In this document: one piece after another, positions 51,596-60,599 of the stretch | Layout: each line of letters starts with the position of its first letter | Numbering within the stretch: position 1 is the stretch's first letter | The notes under the pieces: model-generated | What the model was told of the DNA's origin: nothing | The model's database searches: none | What the model saw: only the letters and a program-made list of their open reading frames with translations | Program-made: the position numbers and the translations under genes | Source of the DNA: Pseudomonas wenzhouensis | GTDB lineage: Bacteria > Pseudomonadota > Gammaproteobacteria > Pseudomonadales > Pseudomonadaceae | Direction of reading: 5' to 3' | Length of the DNA stretch: 64,000 nt | NCBI RefSeq assembly: GCF_021029445.1 | Contig: NZ_CP072610.1 | Location: 3,348,001 to 3,412,000 of the forward strand

Positions 51596-53704
51596 ATGAA
51601 CTTCACCCGCTCTTGTCTGGGCAGCCCATGCGCCGTCCTGCTGACCCTTTGCCTGCTGCCCGCCAGCCAACCACTCGCTCAAGAGTTGCAGCTGCCCAGC
51701 CAGGAAGTGGTGGCCAGGCCCACCCAGGAAGATGACGGCTATCAGGCCAGACACGCCAGCTCGGCGAGCAAATCTTCCGTAGAACTCAGGGATGAAGCAC
51801 AGTCGGTACAGGTGGTGACACCCCAGACCCTCGAAGACTTTCAGGTCAAGTCGCTGGACGATGCGATGAAGTTCGTCAGTGGCATAACCCAGAGCAACAC
51901 CCTGGCCGGTACCCAGGACGGCTTCATCAAGCGCGGCTTCGGTAGCAACGCCGATGGTTCAATTTTGCGAGACGGCATTCGCTCCAGCCTGTCGCGCAAC
52001 TTCAGCGCCACCACCGAACGCGTGGAAGTGCTCAAGGGGCCGGCCTCACTGCTGTATGGCGCGCTGGAGCCGGGCGGCCTGATCAACGTCATCAGCAAGA
52101 AACCGCAGTACCAATGGGGCACGCAACTGACTGCGGACAGCTCCAGCTTCGGCGGTGGCAGCCTGGCAGTCGACGTGACCGGTCCGATTGCCGACAGTGG
52201 CCTGGCCTTTCGCCTGATCGCCGAGCGGCAGAACGAGGACTACTGGCGCAACTTCGGCACCAAGGAAAACAGCCTGATTGCCCCCTCGCTGAGCTGGGAA
52301 GGCGAACGCCTACGCCTGAACATCGCCTATGAATACAAGGAATACAGCACGCCGGTGGATCGTGGCACGGTGATCATCAACGGCAAACCGGCCAAGGTTT
52401 CCTACAACGACCGCTTCGGCGAGAGCTGGTCGAAGGCAGAGGGCATCGACGAATTGCTCACTGCCACCGCCGAATATCAGCTCAGCGACGACTGGTCGAC
52501 CCGCCTCACCTATGGCTGGAACAACGAGCGCTACGACTATGCCGAAGCTAGGCCAGACCCGATAGGCTTCAACGCCACTCCCGGTGCATTGCGGCGCCGC
52601 TCTGACGGTAGCGAGCATGACAACCAGACTCAATATCTGGCCTGGGACTTGATCGGCAACGCCAACCTGTTTAGCCAGCGACATGATCTGCTGATCGGTG
52701 CCGACACCGAGCGAGTCGACAACTTCCGTGGCGACACCTGGCGCGGCCCGGCGGTGGGTGGCTTCAATATCTACAACCCGGTATACGGCAACCTCGCCGC
52801 ACCTTCGACGCTGAGCCTCAAAGACAGTGACCGTAGCGACGAACTGCACTCGCGCTCAATCTATGCCAAGGACAACTGGCACCTGAACGATCAGTGGATC
52901 CTGGTACTGGGTGGCCGTTACCAACGTTTCGAACAACTGGTCGAACAGGGTCGCGGCACCACCTACAAACGCCCCACTGACCGTAATGACACCACCTTCT
53001 TGCCCTTCGGCGGGCTGGTCTTCCAACTGAACGACCAGCTGGCTTTCTACGGCAACTACAGCCGCTCCTTCGCGCCCAATGCCTCGGACGCCGATACTGG
53101 CCAGGCATTCGATCCCGAAGAGGGGCGCAGCTACGAGCTGGGCGTGAAACTCGATCTGCCTCAAGGCATCGGTGCCAGCCTGGCGCTATTCGATATCGAG
53201 AAGGAAAACGTGGTCGTCAGCAACAACAACGTCTCCGAGGCGGCCGGCAAGGTCGGTTCGCGCGGTGTGGAGCTGGATATCAGCGGCCGCCTGAGCGAGC
53301 GCTGGGAACTGCTCGGCAGCTACGCCTACACCGATACGGAAATCCTCGATGACCCGGCCAATGAAGGCAACGAACTGGTCAACGCCGCGCGCAACGTCGG
53401 CAGTCTGTACCTTGTCCATCACCTGCATCTGCCGCAGGAACTGGGTCAGTGGAAACTGGGTGGCGGCGCCCGCTATGTCGGTGAACGTGCCGGTGACAAC
53501 GCCAATACATTCTGGCTGGACAGCTACACGGTGGCCGACGCCTTCGTCACCTGGGACAGCCAATTGCTCGGCGAGAAGACGCGCCTGCAACTGAACGTAC
53601 GTAACCTGTTCAACGAGCGCTATTACCCCTCCAGCGGTGGCAACCTGCGCGTTGCAGTGGGCGAGCCACGCGAGTTGCGCCTGTCGGCCAGCGTCGAGTT
53701 CTGA
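51596..53704 (+). CDS. TonB-dependent siderophore receptor
   Basis: An outer-membrane receptor of 702 aa that imports ferric siderophores using TonB energy. It has a signal peptide (LLTLCLLPASQPLAQ), a plug domain (SVQVVTPQTLEDFQVKSLDD, then ERVEVLKGPASLLYGALEPGG) and a 22-strand barrel ending in LSASVEF with the C-terminal Phe. There is no N-terminal signalling (STN) domain and no sigma/anti-sigma pair nearby. The siderophore cannot be named from the sequence. Regulation by Fur is suggested by the upstream site. Confidence 0.93.
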   Translation: MNFTRSCLGSPCAVLLTLCLLPASQPLAQELQLPSQEVVARPTQEDDGYQARHASSASKSSVELRDEAQSVQVVTPQTLEDFQVKSLDDAMKFVSGITQSNTLAGTQDGFIKRGFGSNADGSILRDGIRSSLSRNFSATTERVEVLKGPASLLYGALEPGGLINVISKKPQYQWGTQLTADSSSFGGGSLAVDVTGPIADSGLAFRLIAERQNEDYWRNFGTKENSLIAPSLSWEGERLRLNIAYEYKEYSTPVDRGTVIINGKPAKVSYNDRFGESWSKAEGIDELLTATAEYQLSDDWSTRLTYGWNNERYDYAEARPDPIGFNATPGALRRRSDGSEHDNQTQYLAWDLIGNANLFSQRHDLLIGADTERVDNFRGDTWRGPAVGGFNIYNPVYGNLAAPSTLSLKDSDRSDELHSRSIYAKDNWHLNDQWILVLGGRYQRFEQLVEQGRGTTYKRPTDRNDTTFLPFGGLVFQLNDQLAFYGNYSRSFAPNASDADTGQAFDPEEGRSYELGVKLDLPQGIGASLALFDIEKENVVVSNNNVSEAAGKVGSRGVELDISGRLSERWELLGSYAYTDTEILDDPANEGNELVNAARNVGSLYLVHHLHLPQELGQWKLGGGARYVGERAGDNANTFWLDSYTVADAFVTWDSQLLGEKTRLQLNVRNLFNERYYPSSGGNLRVAVGEPRELRLSASVEF

Positions 53705-53705
53705 C

Positions 53706-54260
53706 TCAGGCCGGATCGTCTACCTGCACCTGCCTGACGGCAAAGCCCAGGCGGGCGCCGAACTCCTCGACGAACGCCGGGCGCAAGCCGGCTTCCGCCC
53801 AACCGTTGAAGATGAACCCCAGGTTGGAAAAACCGCACGGCTGCAGGAATAGGAAACCGTTGATGTCGTCTTCGTGCCCGCATTCCGGGCAGGTGAAGTT
53901 GTCGGTCTCCCCTGGCCACCACAGCTCAAGGCTGTCGAACAGCGGCACGCCCACTTCCCTGCGGCATTCGGCACAGCCCGCCTCTTCGAGAAAGTCGCGG
54001 GTCGGTACATAAATGCAGCGTTTGGTGATGATCTCCAAACCATTGTGCGGCTGCCCATAAGGCAGCAACTCGGGACGTTGGGCAATATGCCGAGCGCCTG
54101 GCCCGATGGCATAGGCCATGCCGTTGCCGCCCTGACCGCAGGTGGTCGGCAGCGCCGCGACGATGTCCCGCTTGACCAGCCAGCGCAGCATGGCCTGGGC
54201 CTTTTGCTCATGTGCAGGAAGCGTGGATATCTGCGGGACGAGGATCAGTTGCGCGGTCAT
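53706..54260 (-). CDS. Hypothetical protein with paired CxxC motifs
   Basis: A 184-aa protein without signal peptide or membrane segment. Two CxxC pairs, GCAEC (about residue 95) and FTCPECGHED (about residue 122), suggest a zinc ribbon. Similar proteins in databases are often labelled 'sugar ABC transporter ATPase', a name the sequence does not support: no Walker motifs are seen. Function unknown. Its stop lies 1 bp from the convergent receptor's stop. Confidence 0.75.
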   Translation of the reverse strand: MTAQLILVPQISTLPAHEQKAQAMLRWLVKRDIVAALPTTCGQGGNGMAYAIGPGARHIAQRPELLPYGQPHNGLEIITKRCIYVPTRDFLEEAGCAECRREVGVPLFDSLELWWPGETDNFTCPECGHEDDINGFLFLQPCGFSNLGFIFNGWAEAGLRPAFVEEFGARLGFAVRQVQVDDPA

Positions 54261-54314
54261 GGTGCTCGGAGCTGACAGGGAAAGGGCGGCAGCTTAGCCG
54301 CTGCGGCCAGCCAA

Positions 54315-54782
54315 TCAAGCCCCTCGACAGACCGCCTCGTCCAGCTGCGCCTGACGTTGGGCCAGCCAACGCGCACGCAACAGGTCATAGATCCAGTTGA
54401 ACGCCAGGGTGTAGGGCAGAAAAAACAGAATCAGCACGATATCCAGCAGCAGCGCCTCGAGCAGGCCAATCGACAACCACCAGGCGGCCAATGGCACCAG
54501 TGCGACGATCAGGCCCACCTCGAACAGCAGCGCATGACTGACCCGCGCCCACAAGCCGCGCTCGAAACCCAGACGACTCTGCGCGCGGTCGAAGAGGTAG
54601 TTGAACAGCATGTTCCACAGCATCGCCACGGTTGAGAACATCAGGGTCAGCACACCCAGGTGCAACAGTGGCTTGTCCATGAACCAGGCCATGGCCGGTG
54701 CACAGATGAGCACGGCGATGCCCTCGAAGGCCAGGGCGTGACCGATGCGCTCACGCAGTGAACGCGGCAGGGGCTGACTCAT
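54315..54782 (-). CDS. PACE-family efflux transporter
   Basis: A 155-aa inner-membrane protein with four transmembrane segments in two tandem BTP (PACE) repeats: LRERIGHALAFEGIAVLICAP and LWARVSHALLFEVGLIVALVP, each with the conserved Glu, followed by WNMLFNYLFDR and FNWIYDLLR. PACE proteins (AceI type) export chlorhexidine and other biocides or short-chain diamines. ATG at 54782 with GAGG 8 bp upstream; the longer frame to 54857 overlaps the promoter region. Divergent from a LysR gene, as AceI is from AceR. Confidence 0.92.
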   Translation of the reverse strand: MSQPLPRSLRERIGHALAFEGIAVLICAPAMAWFMDKPLLHLGVLTLMFSTVAMLWNMLFNYLFDRAQSRLGFERGLWARVSHALLFEVGLIVALVPLAAWWLSIGLLEALLLDIVLILFFLPYTLAFNWIYDLLRARWLAQRQAQLDEAVCRGA

Positions 54783-54870
54783 GAAGCGGACCTCGTGATA
54801 AGTGGCAACGAGCGCTATGATCATCGGAATACCAGCCAACCCAAAGCCAATAGCCATCGGCCAAACCGAT

Positions 54871-55749
54871 ATGAATATTTCACCTGAATCGCTGCAAGCC
54901 TTCGCTCAGGCCGCCAACTGCGGCTCGCTCAGCGCTGCGGCGCGACGCCTGGGCAAGAGTCAGTCGACCATCAGCGAGGCCGTCGCGCGCCTGGAAATCG
55001 ATCTGGGCGTGGCGCTGTTCGAGCGCGGCCCGCGTCAATTGCAACTGACCGACGCCGGCGCCAGCCTGCTGGCCCATGCCGAAGAGGTGTTGAACGCCAG
55101 CGACCGCCTGGCGCGACATGCCGCCAGTTTGGCCAAGGGTCAGGAGCCGCGCCTGACCCTGGCACTGTCCGATGCCTACCAGCCGAAACAATACGAGATG
55201 CGCCTGCAGGAGCTGGATCAACGCTTTGCCGATCTGCAGTTCGAGAGCCTGATCGCCGAACAGGCCGACGTACTCGACCTGGTTACCCAGGGCCGGGCAC
55301 AGCTGGGCCTGATCGCGGCACTGCCAGCCTATCCGCCGCATATCGCCCACGCCCGCCTGAACATGAGCAGTGAATTCGGCCTGTTCGTCGCCAAGGATCA
55401 TCCACTGAGCACGCTGGCCCAGGTACGCCATCACGACCTGTCGCACTGGCGCCTGCTGCGCCTGAGCAGCGTCGCCCATGACGACGCCAACAGCGATGAC
55501 CTGACTGGTAGCGGCGGCCGCTGCTGGGCCGCGCCGGACTACCTGATGCTGCTGGAGATGGCCCGCCTGGGCTTCGGCTGGGCCGAACTGCCCAGGCAAC
55601 TGGTCGATGCCTACGGCTTTGGCAGCCTGCATGAGCTGCCCTGCAATGGCTGGCCACGGCGGGTCACGGTGGACGCCATCTGGTCGCGCCAGCGTGAACT
55701 TGGCCCGGTGGCAGCCTGGCTGCTCGAGCGTCTGCTCGAAGACAGTTGA
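54871..55749 (+). CDS. LysR-type regulator, probably of the adjacent PACE exporter
   Basis: A 292-aa LysR-type transcriptional regulator. The HTH is ESLQAFAQAANCGSLSAAARRLGKSQSTISEAVARLE, followed by the substrate-binding domain from about residue 90. Transcribed divergently from the PACE gene with 88 bp between starts, the classical arrangement for a LysR regulator and its target. Effector unknown. ATG at 54871; the frame upstream overlaps the exporter's control region. Confidence 0.92.
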   Translation: MNISPESLQAFAQAANCGSLSAAARRLGKSQSTISEAVARLEIDLGVALFERGPRQLQLTDAGASLLAHAEEVLNASDRLARHAASLAKGQEPRLTLALSDAYQPKQYEMRLQELDQRFADLQFESLIAEQADVLDLVTQGRAQLGLIAALPAYPPHIAHARLNMSSEFGLFVAKDHPLSTLAQVRHHDLSHWRLLRLSSVAHDDANSDDLTGSGGRCWAAPDYLMLLEMARLGFGWAELPRQLVDAYGFGSLHELPCNGWPRRVTVDAIWSRQRELGPVAAWLLERLLEDS

Positions 55750-55776
55750 GCGCCTCTGCGCTTATCATGCCGCCCC

Positions 55777-57156
55777 ATGATCAATGACCCTTTTGCCCGC
55801 CTGAACCTCGACCGCGAGGTGCTCAGCGTCAGCCAACTGAACAACCGCGCCCGCCTGCTGCTGGAGGACGTGTTCGCCGGCATCTGGGTCGAGGGGGAAA
55901 TCTCCAACCTCGCCCGCCCGGCGTCCGGCCACATCTATTTCACCCTGAAAGACAGCCAGGCCCAGGTGCGCTGCGCGCTGTTCCGGCAGAACGCCGCACG
56001 CGTGCGCCAGGCGCTGCGCGACGGCCTGGCGGTGAAGGTGCGCGGCAAGGTTTCGCTGTTCGAGGGCCGCGGCGACTACCAGTTGATTCTCGATGCCGTA
56101 GAGCCCGCTGGTGACGGCGCCCTGCGCCTGGCCTTCGAGGCACTCAAGGAAAAGCTCGGCGGCGAAGGCCTGTTCGCCAGCGAACGCAAGATCGCCCTGC
56201 CCGCCCACCCCAAGCGCATCGGCATCGTCAGCTCACCGACCGGCGCGGTGATCCGCGACATCATCAGCGTGTTCCGCCGCCGCGCGCCGCAGGTGGAGTT
56301 GAACCTGATCCCCACCGCCGTGCAGGGCCGCGAGGCCACGGCGCAGATCGTCCGCGCCCTGCAGCGCGCCGATGCGCAAGGTTACGACGCACTGATCCTG
56401 GCCCGTGGCGGCGGTTCGCTGGAAGACCTCTGGTGCTTCAACGAGGAAGCCGTGGCCCGCGCCGTGGCCGCCTGCGTCACGCCCATCGTCAGCGCCGTGG
56501 GCCATGAGACCGATGTATCCATCGCCGACTTCGTCGCCGACGTGCGCGCGCCGACGCCCTCGGCCGCCGCCGAACTGCTGGCCCCGGACAGCAGCGAGCT
56601 GGTGCAGCGCCTGCACAACCTGCAACGGCGCCTGGTGCTGCACATGCAAGGCCGCTTAGCCCGCGAACGCCTGCGCCTGGAAGGCACCAGCCGACGCCTG
56701 CGCCACCCCGGCGAACGCCTGCGCCAGCAGGCCCAGCGCCTGGATGATCTGGACATGCGCCTGCGCCGCGCCTTTAACCAGCAACTGGCCCATCAGCGCG
56801 AACGCCTAGCCCGCTTCGACGCACGCCTCACCGCCCAGCATCCAGGCCGCAGCCTGGCTCTGTTGCGCCAGCGCCTCGATGGCCTGGCCACGCGCCTGCC
56901 GCGCGCCATGCACAGCCAGCTCCGCAGCCAGCGCCAGCAACTGGGTGCCCTGGCTGCGCAACTGCAGATCGTCAGCCCCTTGGCCACCCTCGGTCGAGGC
57001 TACAGCATCCTTCTCGACGAGCGCGGCCAGGCGGTGCGCAGCGCCGCGCAAACCCAGCCCGGCCAGCGTCTCAAGGCGCGCCTGGGCGAAGGTGAACTAG
57101 ACGTGCGCGTCGAGGACAACCACATACAACCGGCGACCTTGTCGCTGCTGGACTAA
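55777..57156 (+). CDS. xseA: Exodeoxyribonuclease VII large subunit
   Basis: Catalytic subunit of ExoVII, which degrades single-stranded DNA from both ends with XseB. The 459-aa protein has an N-terminal OB fold (FAGIWVEGEISNLARPASGHIYF), the catalytic domain (RIGIVSSPTGAVIRDI; ILARGGGSLEDLWCFNEEAVARA; GHETDVSIADFVADVRAPTPSAAAEL) and a long Arg-rich coiled coil. xseB is not in the window. LysR gene ends 27 bp upstream. Confidence 0.97.
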   Translation: MINDPFARLNLDREVLSVSQLNNRARLLLEDVFAGIWVEGEISNLARPASGHIYFTLKDSQAQVRCALFRQNAARVRQALRDGLAVKVRGKVSLFEGRGDYQLILDAVEPAGDGALRLAFEALKEKLGGEGLFASERKIALPAHPKRIGIVSSPTGAVIRDIISVFRRRAPQVELNLIPTAVQGREATAQIVRALQRADAQGYDALILARGGGSLEDLWCFNEEAVARAVAACVTPIVSAVGHETDVSIADFVADVRAPTPSAAAELLAPDSSELVQRLHNLQRRLVLHMQGRLARERLRLEGTSRRLRHPGERLRQQAQRLDDLDMRLRRAFNQQLAHQRERLARFDARLTAQHPGRSLALLRQRLDGLATRLPRAMHSQLRSQRQQLGALAAQLQIVSPLATLGRGYSILLDERGQAVRSAAQTQPGQRLKARLGEGELDVRVEDNHIQPATLSLLD

Positions 57157-57162
57157 CACTTG

Positions 57163-57238
57163 GCAGGGTGGGCCGGGCGGCGCTCCGCTTCAGCCCACCA
57201 AGACCCAGCTTCTGTTGGTGGGCTGAAGCCCACCCTAC
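57163..57238. repeat. GGTGGGC palindromic repeat
   Basis: AGGGTGGGC at the left end pairs with GCCCACCCT at the right, and inside CAGCCCACCA pairs with TGGTGGGCTG. It begins directly after xseA and is followed 36 bp on by a second, different palindrome. Confidence 0.85.
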
Positions 57239-57258
57239 CTTCTAAATGGATTGAGCCA

Positions 57259-58164
57259 ATGCCGACATCCCTGCGTAGGAGCGAGCTCTGCTCGCGAACA
57301 TTCATGACCCAAAAGCTTCGCGGGCAGAGCCCGCTCCTACACAAGCTGTGCCTGTTCGTCCTAGCGCTGTGTCTGGCCCTGCCCGCCCATGCCGAAGGTT
57401 TCATCACCCGCCTGCTGAATAAGCCGGTGCCGGGCGGCGTGGCGGTGGTCGACCTGGGTAATCCGGCGCAGGCGCCCAGGGTGCGTTATCAGGGCAAGCC
57501 GGTGCTGACCGTGCATGAAGACGGCCAGCGCTGGATCGCCATTGTCGGCATCCCGCTCAGCGTCAAACCGGGTACCCAGCAGGTAGAGGTCGAGGGCGGC
57601 CAGAGGCTGAGCTTTCAGGTCGGCGCCAAGCACTACGCCGAGCAGCGCATCACCATCAAGAACCAGCAGCAGGTCACCCCCAACGCCGCCAACCTCAAGC
57701 GCATCGAACGCGAACTGGCCGAGCAGACCCGCGCCTACCAGCAGTTCAGCCCACGCCAGCCAAGCAACCTGCTGTTCGACAGGCCGGTGAACGGCCCGCT
57801 GTCCAGCCCCTTCGGCTTGCGGCGCTTCTTCAACGGCGAAGAGCGCAACCCGCATTCGGGCCTGGATTTCGCCGCCAACCGTGGCACGCCGATCAAGGCG
57901 CCAGCGGCAGGCAAGGTCATCCTCATCGGCGACTACTTCTTCAACGGCAAGACGGTGTTTCTCGATCACGGCCAGGGGCTGATCAGCATGTTCTGCCACC
58001 TCTCCGAGATCGATGTGCAGCTCGGCGACGAGATCGCCCGTGGCGGCCATATCGGCAAGGTCGGCGCCACCGGTCGCGCGACCGGCCCGCACCTGCACTG
58101 GAACGTCAGCCTCAACGATGCACGGGTTGACCCGGCGATCTTCATCGGTGCGTTCAAGCCCTGA
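57259..58164 (+). CDS. M23-family peptidase, N-terminus crossing a repeat
   Basis: A 301-aa secreted zinc peptidase of the LytM/M23 type that should cleave peptidoglycan crosslinks. After a hydrophobic signal segment (KLCLFVLALCLALPAHA) comes a beta-rich domain, a short helix (KRIERELAEQTRAYQQF), then M23 with HSGLDFAAN (His/Asp ligands) and HLHWNV (HxH). Start is unclear: the ATG at 57259 has GGA at 8 bp, while the ATG at 57304 lies in the loop of a GTAGGAGC palindrome and has no ribosome site. Either way about 22 N-terminal residues are encoded by the repeat. Confidence 0.85.
   Translation: MPTSLRRSELCSRTFMTQKLRGQSPLLHKLCLFVLALCLALPAHAEGFITRLLNKPVPGGVAVVDLGNPAQAPRVRYQGKPVLTVHEDGQRWIAIVGIPLSVKPGTQQVEVEGGQRLSFQVGAKHYAEQRITIKNQQQVTPNAANLKRIERELAEQTRAYQQFSPRQPSNLLFDRPVNGPLSSPFGLRRFFNGEERNPHSGLDFAANRGTPIKAPAAGKVILIGDYFFNGKTVFLDHGQGLISMFCHLSEIDVQLGDEIARGGHIGKVGATGRATGPHLHWNVSLNDARVDPAIFIGAFKP
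57275..57340. repeat. GTAGGAGC palindromic repeat, copy 2 (inside a gene start)
   Basis: Arms 57275-57298 and 57317-57340 match at 22 of 24 positions with an 18-base loop. The right arm encodes the residues just before the signal-peptide core of the M23 peptidase (RGQSPLL). Unlike the other copies it is not strictly intergenic. Confidence 0.88.
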
Positions 58165-58283
58165 ACCTACGCTGCCTGCAATACCTGCGGTTTGGGTTGA
58201 TGGCGTATTTTTGTTAGGGTACGGCGGCCAAGATGGCCGGCTTTGAGCGTCGGTCTTTCCTCCTGCCTGCTTCGGAGCCGGAA

Positions 58284-59546
58284 ATGCCGAATGAGTTCGA
58301 TACCTGGATGGGCTGGCTGAACGAACAGCCTGAACTGCTCACCCTCACCGCCACCTGTGCCCTGCTAGTCGCCGCCTGGCTGTCGAACTGGATCGTCAAA
58401 CGTATCCTGGTGCGCGCCCTCTACCGCGTGGTCGGCGCGACCACCCTGGGTCGCCATGGCCAGATCAAGGAAAGCGGCATCATCAAGCGCCTGTCGCACA
58501 TCGTCCCGGCGCTGGTGCTGTCCTCCGGTGTAGCCGTGGTGCCGGGCATGCCCGAGGCCGTGGTGACGGTCACGCAGAACGTCTGCGGCGCCTTCATCGT
58601 GCTGACCATCGCCTTGGCCATCGGCGCCCTGCTGGACATTCTCAACACCCTTTACCAGCGCCGGCCCAATGCGCACCTGAAGCCGATCAAGGGCTACCTG
58701 CAGGTAATCAAGATCGCCATCTTCGCTATTGCCGCGATCCTCATGGTGGCGGCGCTGATCGACCGCTCGCCGTTGATCCTGCTCTCCGGCCTCGGCGCCA
58801 TGGCCGCCGTGCTGATGTTGATCTTCCAGGACACCCTGCTGTCGCTGGTAGCCAGCGTACAGATTTCCTCCAGCGACATCGTCCGCGTCGGCGACTGGGT
58901 GGAAATGCCGCAGCTCAACGCCGATGGCGACGTGATCGATATCGCCCTGCACACGGTCAAGGTGCAGAACTGGGACAAGACCATCACCACCATCCCGACC
59001 AAGCGCTTCATCACCGATCCGTTCAAGAACTGGCGCGGCATGCAGGAGTCAGGTGGCCGACGGATCAAACGTGCGCTGTTTCTGGATCAGACCAGCGTGC
59101 ACTTCCTCACCGACGAGGAAATCGCCCGCCTGCGCCGCTTCATGCTGCTGGACGAGTACCTCGACCGCAAGGATCAGGAACTGCAGGACTGGAACGCCAA
59201 GCTGGCCGAACACGGCAAGGAAGCGGTGAACACCCGCCGCATCACCAACATCGGCAGCTTCCGCGCATATGTCGAGCACTACCTGCGGCACAACCCAAAC
59301 ATCCACCAGAACATGACCCTGCTGGTGCGTCAGCTCAGCCCGACCGCCGACGGTCTGCCGCTGGAGATCTACTGTTTCACCAACACCATCGCCTGGAATG
59401 CCTATGAAGGCATCCAGTCGGATATCTTCGACCACCTGCTGGCCATTCTCCCCGAGTTCGGCCTGCGCGTGTTCCAGCACCCGAGCGGTGCGGACATGCG
59501 CGAATTGCGACCCACCATTGCCGAGCAGCCAAGGGCGATGCAATAA
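58284..59546 (+). CDS. MscS-type mechanosensitive channel (YbdG-like)
   Basis: A 420-aa inner-membrane channel of the MscS superfamily, which opens on osmotic downshift. It has about five membrane segments; the pore helix and beta domain are LIFQDTLLSLVASVQISSSDIVRVGDWVEMP. A soluble C-terminal domain follows, with NWRGMQESGGRRIKR and FTNTIAWNAYEGIQSDIFDHL typical of the YbdG/MscM group. ATG at 58284 follows GGAG with 8 bp spacing; upstream frame is not used. Confidence 0.92.
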   Translation: MPNEFDTWMGWLNEQPELLTLTATCALLVAAWLSNWIVKRILVRALYRVVGATTLGRHGQIKESGIIKRLSHIVPALVLSSGVAVVPGMPEAVVTVTQNVCGAFIVLTIALAIGALLDILNTLYQRRPNAHLKPIKGYLQVIKIAIFAIAAILMVAALIDRSPLILLSGLGAMAAVLMLIFQDTLLSLVASVQISSSDIVRVGDWVEMPQLNADGDVIDIALHTVKVQNWDKTITTIPTKRFITDPFKNWRGMQESGGRRIKRALFLDQTSVHFLTDEEIARLRRFMLLDEYLDRKDQELQDWNAKLAEHGKEAVNTRRITNIGSFRAYVEHYLRHNPNIHQNMTLLVRQLSPTADGLPLEIYCFTNTIAWNAYEGIQSDIFDHLLAILPEFGLRVFQHPSGADMRELRPTIAEQPRAMQ

Positions 59547-59613
59547 AACGCTAGTGGTGCGTCCCAGAACGACGTATTACAGAACGCTGCCCCAGAATCG
59601 GCCGGAGCTTGCC

Positions 59614-60279
59614 ATGATCACCCTGCATCACCTGAACAACTCGCGCTCCCAGCGCATTCTGTGGATGCTCGAAGAGATCGGCATCGACTACCAGATCAAG
59701 CACTACCAGCGCGACCCGCAGACCCTGCTGGCCCCCGCCGAGCTGCGCCAGGTGCATCCGCTGGGCAAGTCACCGCTGATCACCGACGGCGAGCTGACCC
59801 TGGCCGAATCCGGCGCCATCATCGAATACCTGGCTGAACGCTATGGCGACTGGCTGCTACCGGCAGCCGGCAGCCCGGAGCGCCTGCGCTGCCGCTACTG
59901 GCTGCACTACGCCGAAGGTTCGGCGATGCCACCGCTGCTGCTCAAGCTGGTGTTTGACAAGCTGCGCAGCTCACCCATGCCCTTTTTCATCAAGCCCATC
60001 GCCCGTGGCATCGCGGACAAGGTCGGCCAGGCCTTCATCACGCCGCAACTGAAACTGCATTTCGATTACCTGGAAAGCCAGCTGAGCGAGCATGAGTGGT
60101 TCGCTGGTGACGCCTTCAGCGCCGCCGACATCCAGCTCAGCTTCCCGCTGGAAGCGGCCGCTGCCCGTGGCGTGCTGGCGAACCATCCACGCCTGCACGA
60201 CTTCCTGCAACGCATCCACGCCCGCCCGGCCTATCGCCGCGCGCTGGAGAAGGGCGGCGCGTACGACTACGCCGACTGA
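59614..60279 (+). CDS. Glutathione S-transferase family protein
   Basis: A 221-aa cytoplasmic protein with an N-terminal thioredoxin-like GST domain (HHLNNSRSQRILWMLEEIGI; GKSPLITDGELTLAESGAIIEYL, where Glu-Ser contacts glutathione) and an all-helical C-terminal domain (WFAGDAFSAADIQLSFPLEAA). The Ser of NNSRSQR is the likely catalytic residue. Substrate unknown. ATG at 59614 with GGAG at 6 bp. Confidence 0.92.
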   Translation: MITLHHLNNSRSQRILWMLEEIGIDYQIKHYQRDPQTLLAPAELRQVHPLGKSPLITDGELTLAESGAIIEYLAERYGDWLLPAAGSPERLRCRYWLHYAEGSAMPPLLLKLVFDKLRSSPMPFFIKPIARGIADKVGQAFITPQLKLHFDYLESQLSEHEWFAGDAFSAADIQLSFPLEAAAARGVLANHPRLHDFLQRIHARPAYRRALEKGGAYDYAD

Positions 60280-60599
60280 GCCGGGATCAGGTCTGGCCAG
60301 CGGAGAGATTCACCGCCGGCCAGATGCAGCAAACACGATTCGCTGAAAAAACCTCTTTTCGAGCAATAAAATCCCTTGATAAAAACCTATCCGCAATAAA
60401 TCGGCGTTTTTCCGGCAAGCATTGCCATATCCACGCACGATGGATAGGGTTTCCCCCATGAAAATCGTCAACGTCCTCTTTCTCGTCCGCCAGCTCGCAT
60501 GCCTGCGACTGGTCAGCCCGCGACTGCGAAGCCCCGCCTGAAACCCCGTTTCATGGCCGCCCGGCCTCGTATTCGACTCCCATTTCGCAGGACCCGCTC
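60280..60599 (+). other. leuA upstream region
   Basis: 320 bases between the GST gene and leuA. The first half is AT-rich with AAACCTATCC (about 60383) partly complementary to GGATAGGGTTT (60442-60452). The second half holds a 27-codon leucine-rich frame (60458-60541, see separate entry), then GGCC-GCCC-GGCC and GAAAC-CCC-GTTTC mini-hairpins before leuA. It looks like a regulatory leader. Confidence 0.55.
60458..60541 (+). CDS. Possible leucine-rich leader peptide of leuA
   Basis: A 27-codon frame starting [10 protein letters not shown] and ending LRSPA, with six Leu codons (three CTC, three CTG), four Val and five Arg. ATAGGG lies 8 bp before its ATG. It ends 58 bp before leuA. Position and composition suggest a translated leader that senses leucine supply, but there is no run of tandem Leu codons and I see no clear terminator/antiterminator pair, so attenuation is only a hypothesis. 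Confidence 0.45.
   Translation: MKIVNVLFLVRQLACLRLVSPRLRSPA

Noticed and set aside
53706..54260. Annotation as sugar ABC transporter ATPase
   Set aside because: There is no Walker A, Walker B or signature motif; only CxxC pairs are visible.
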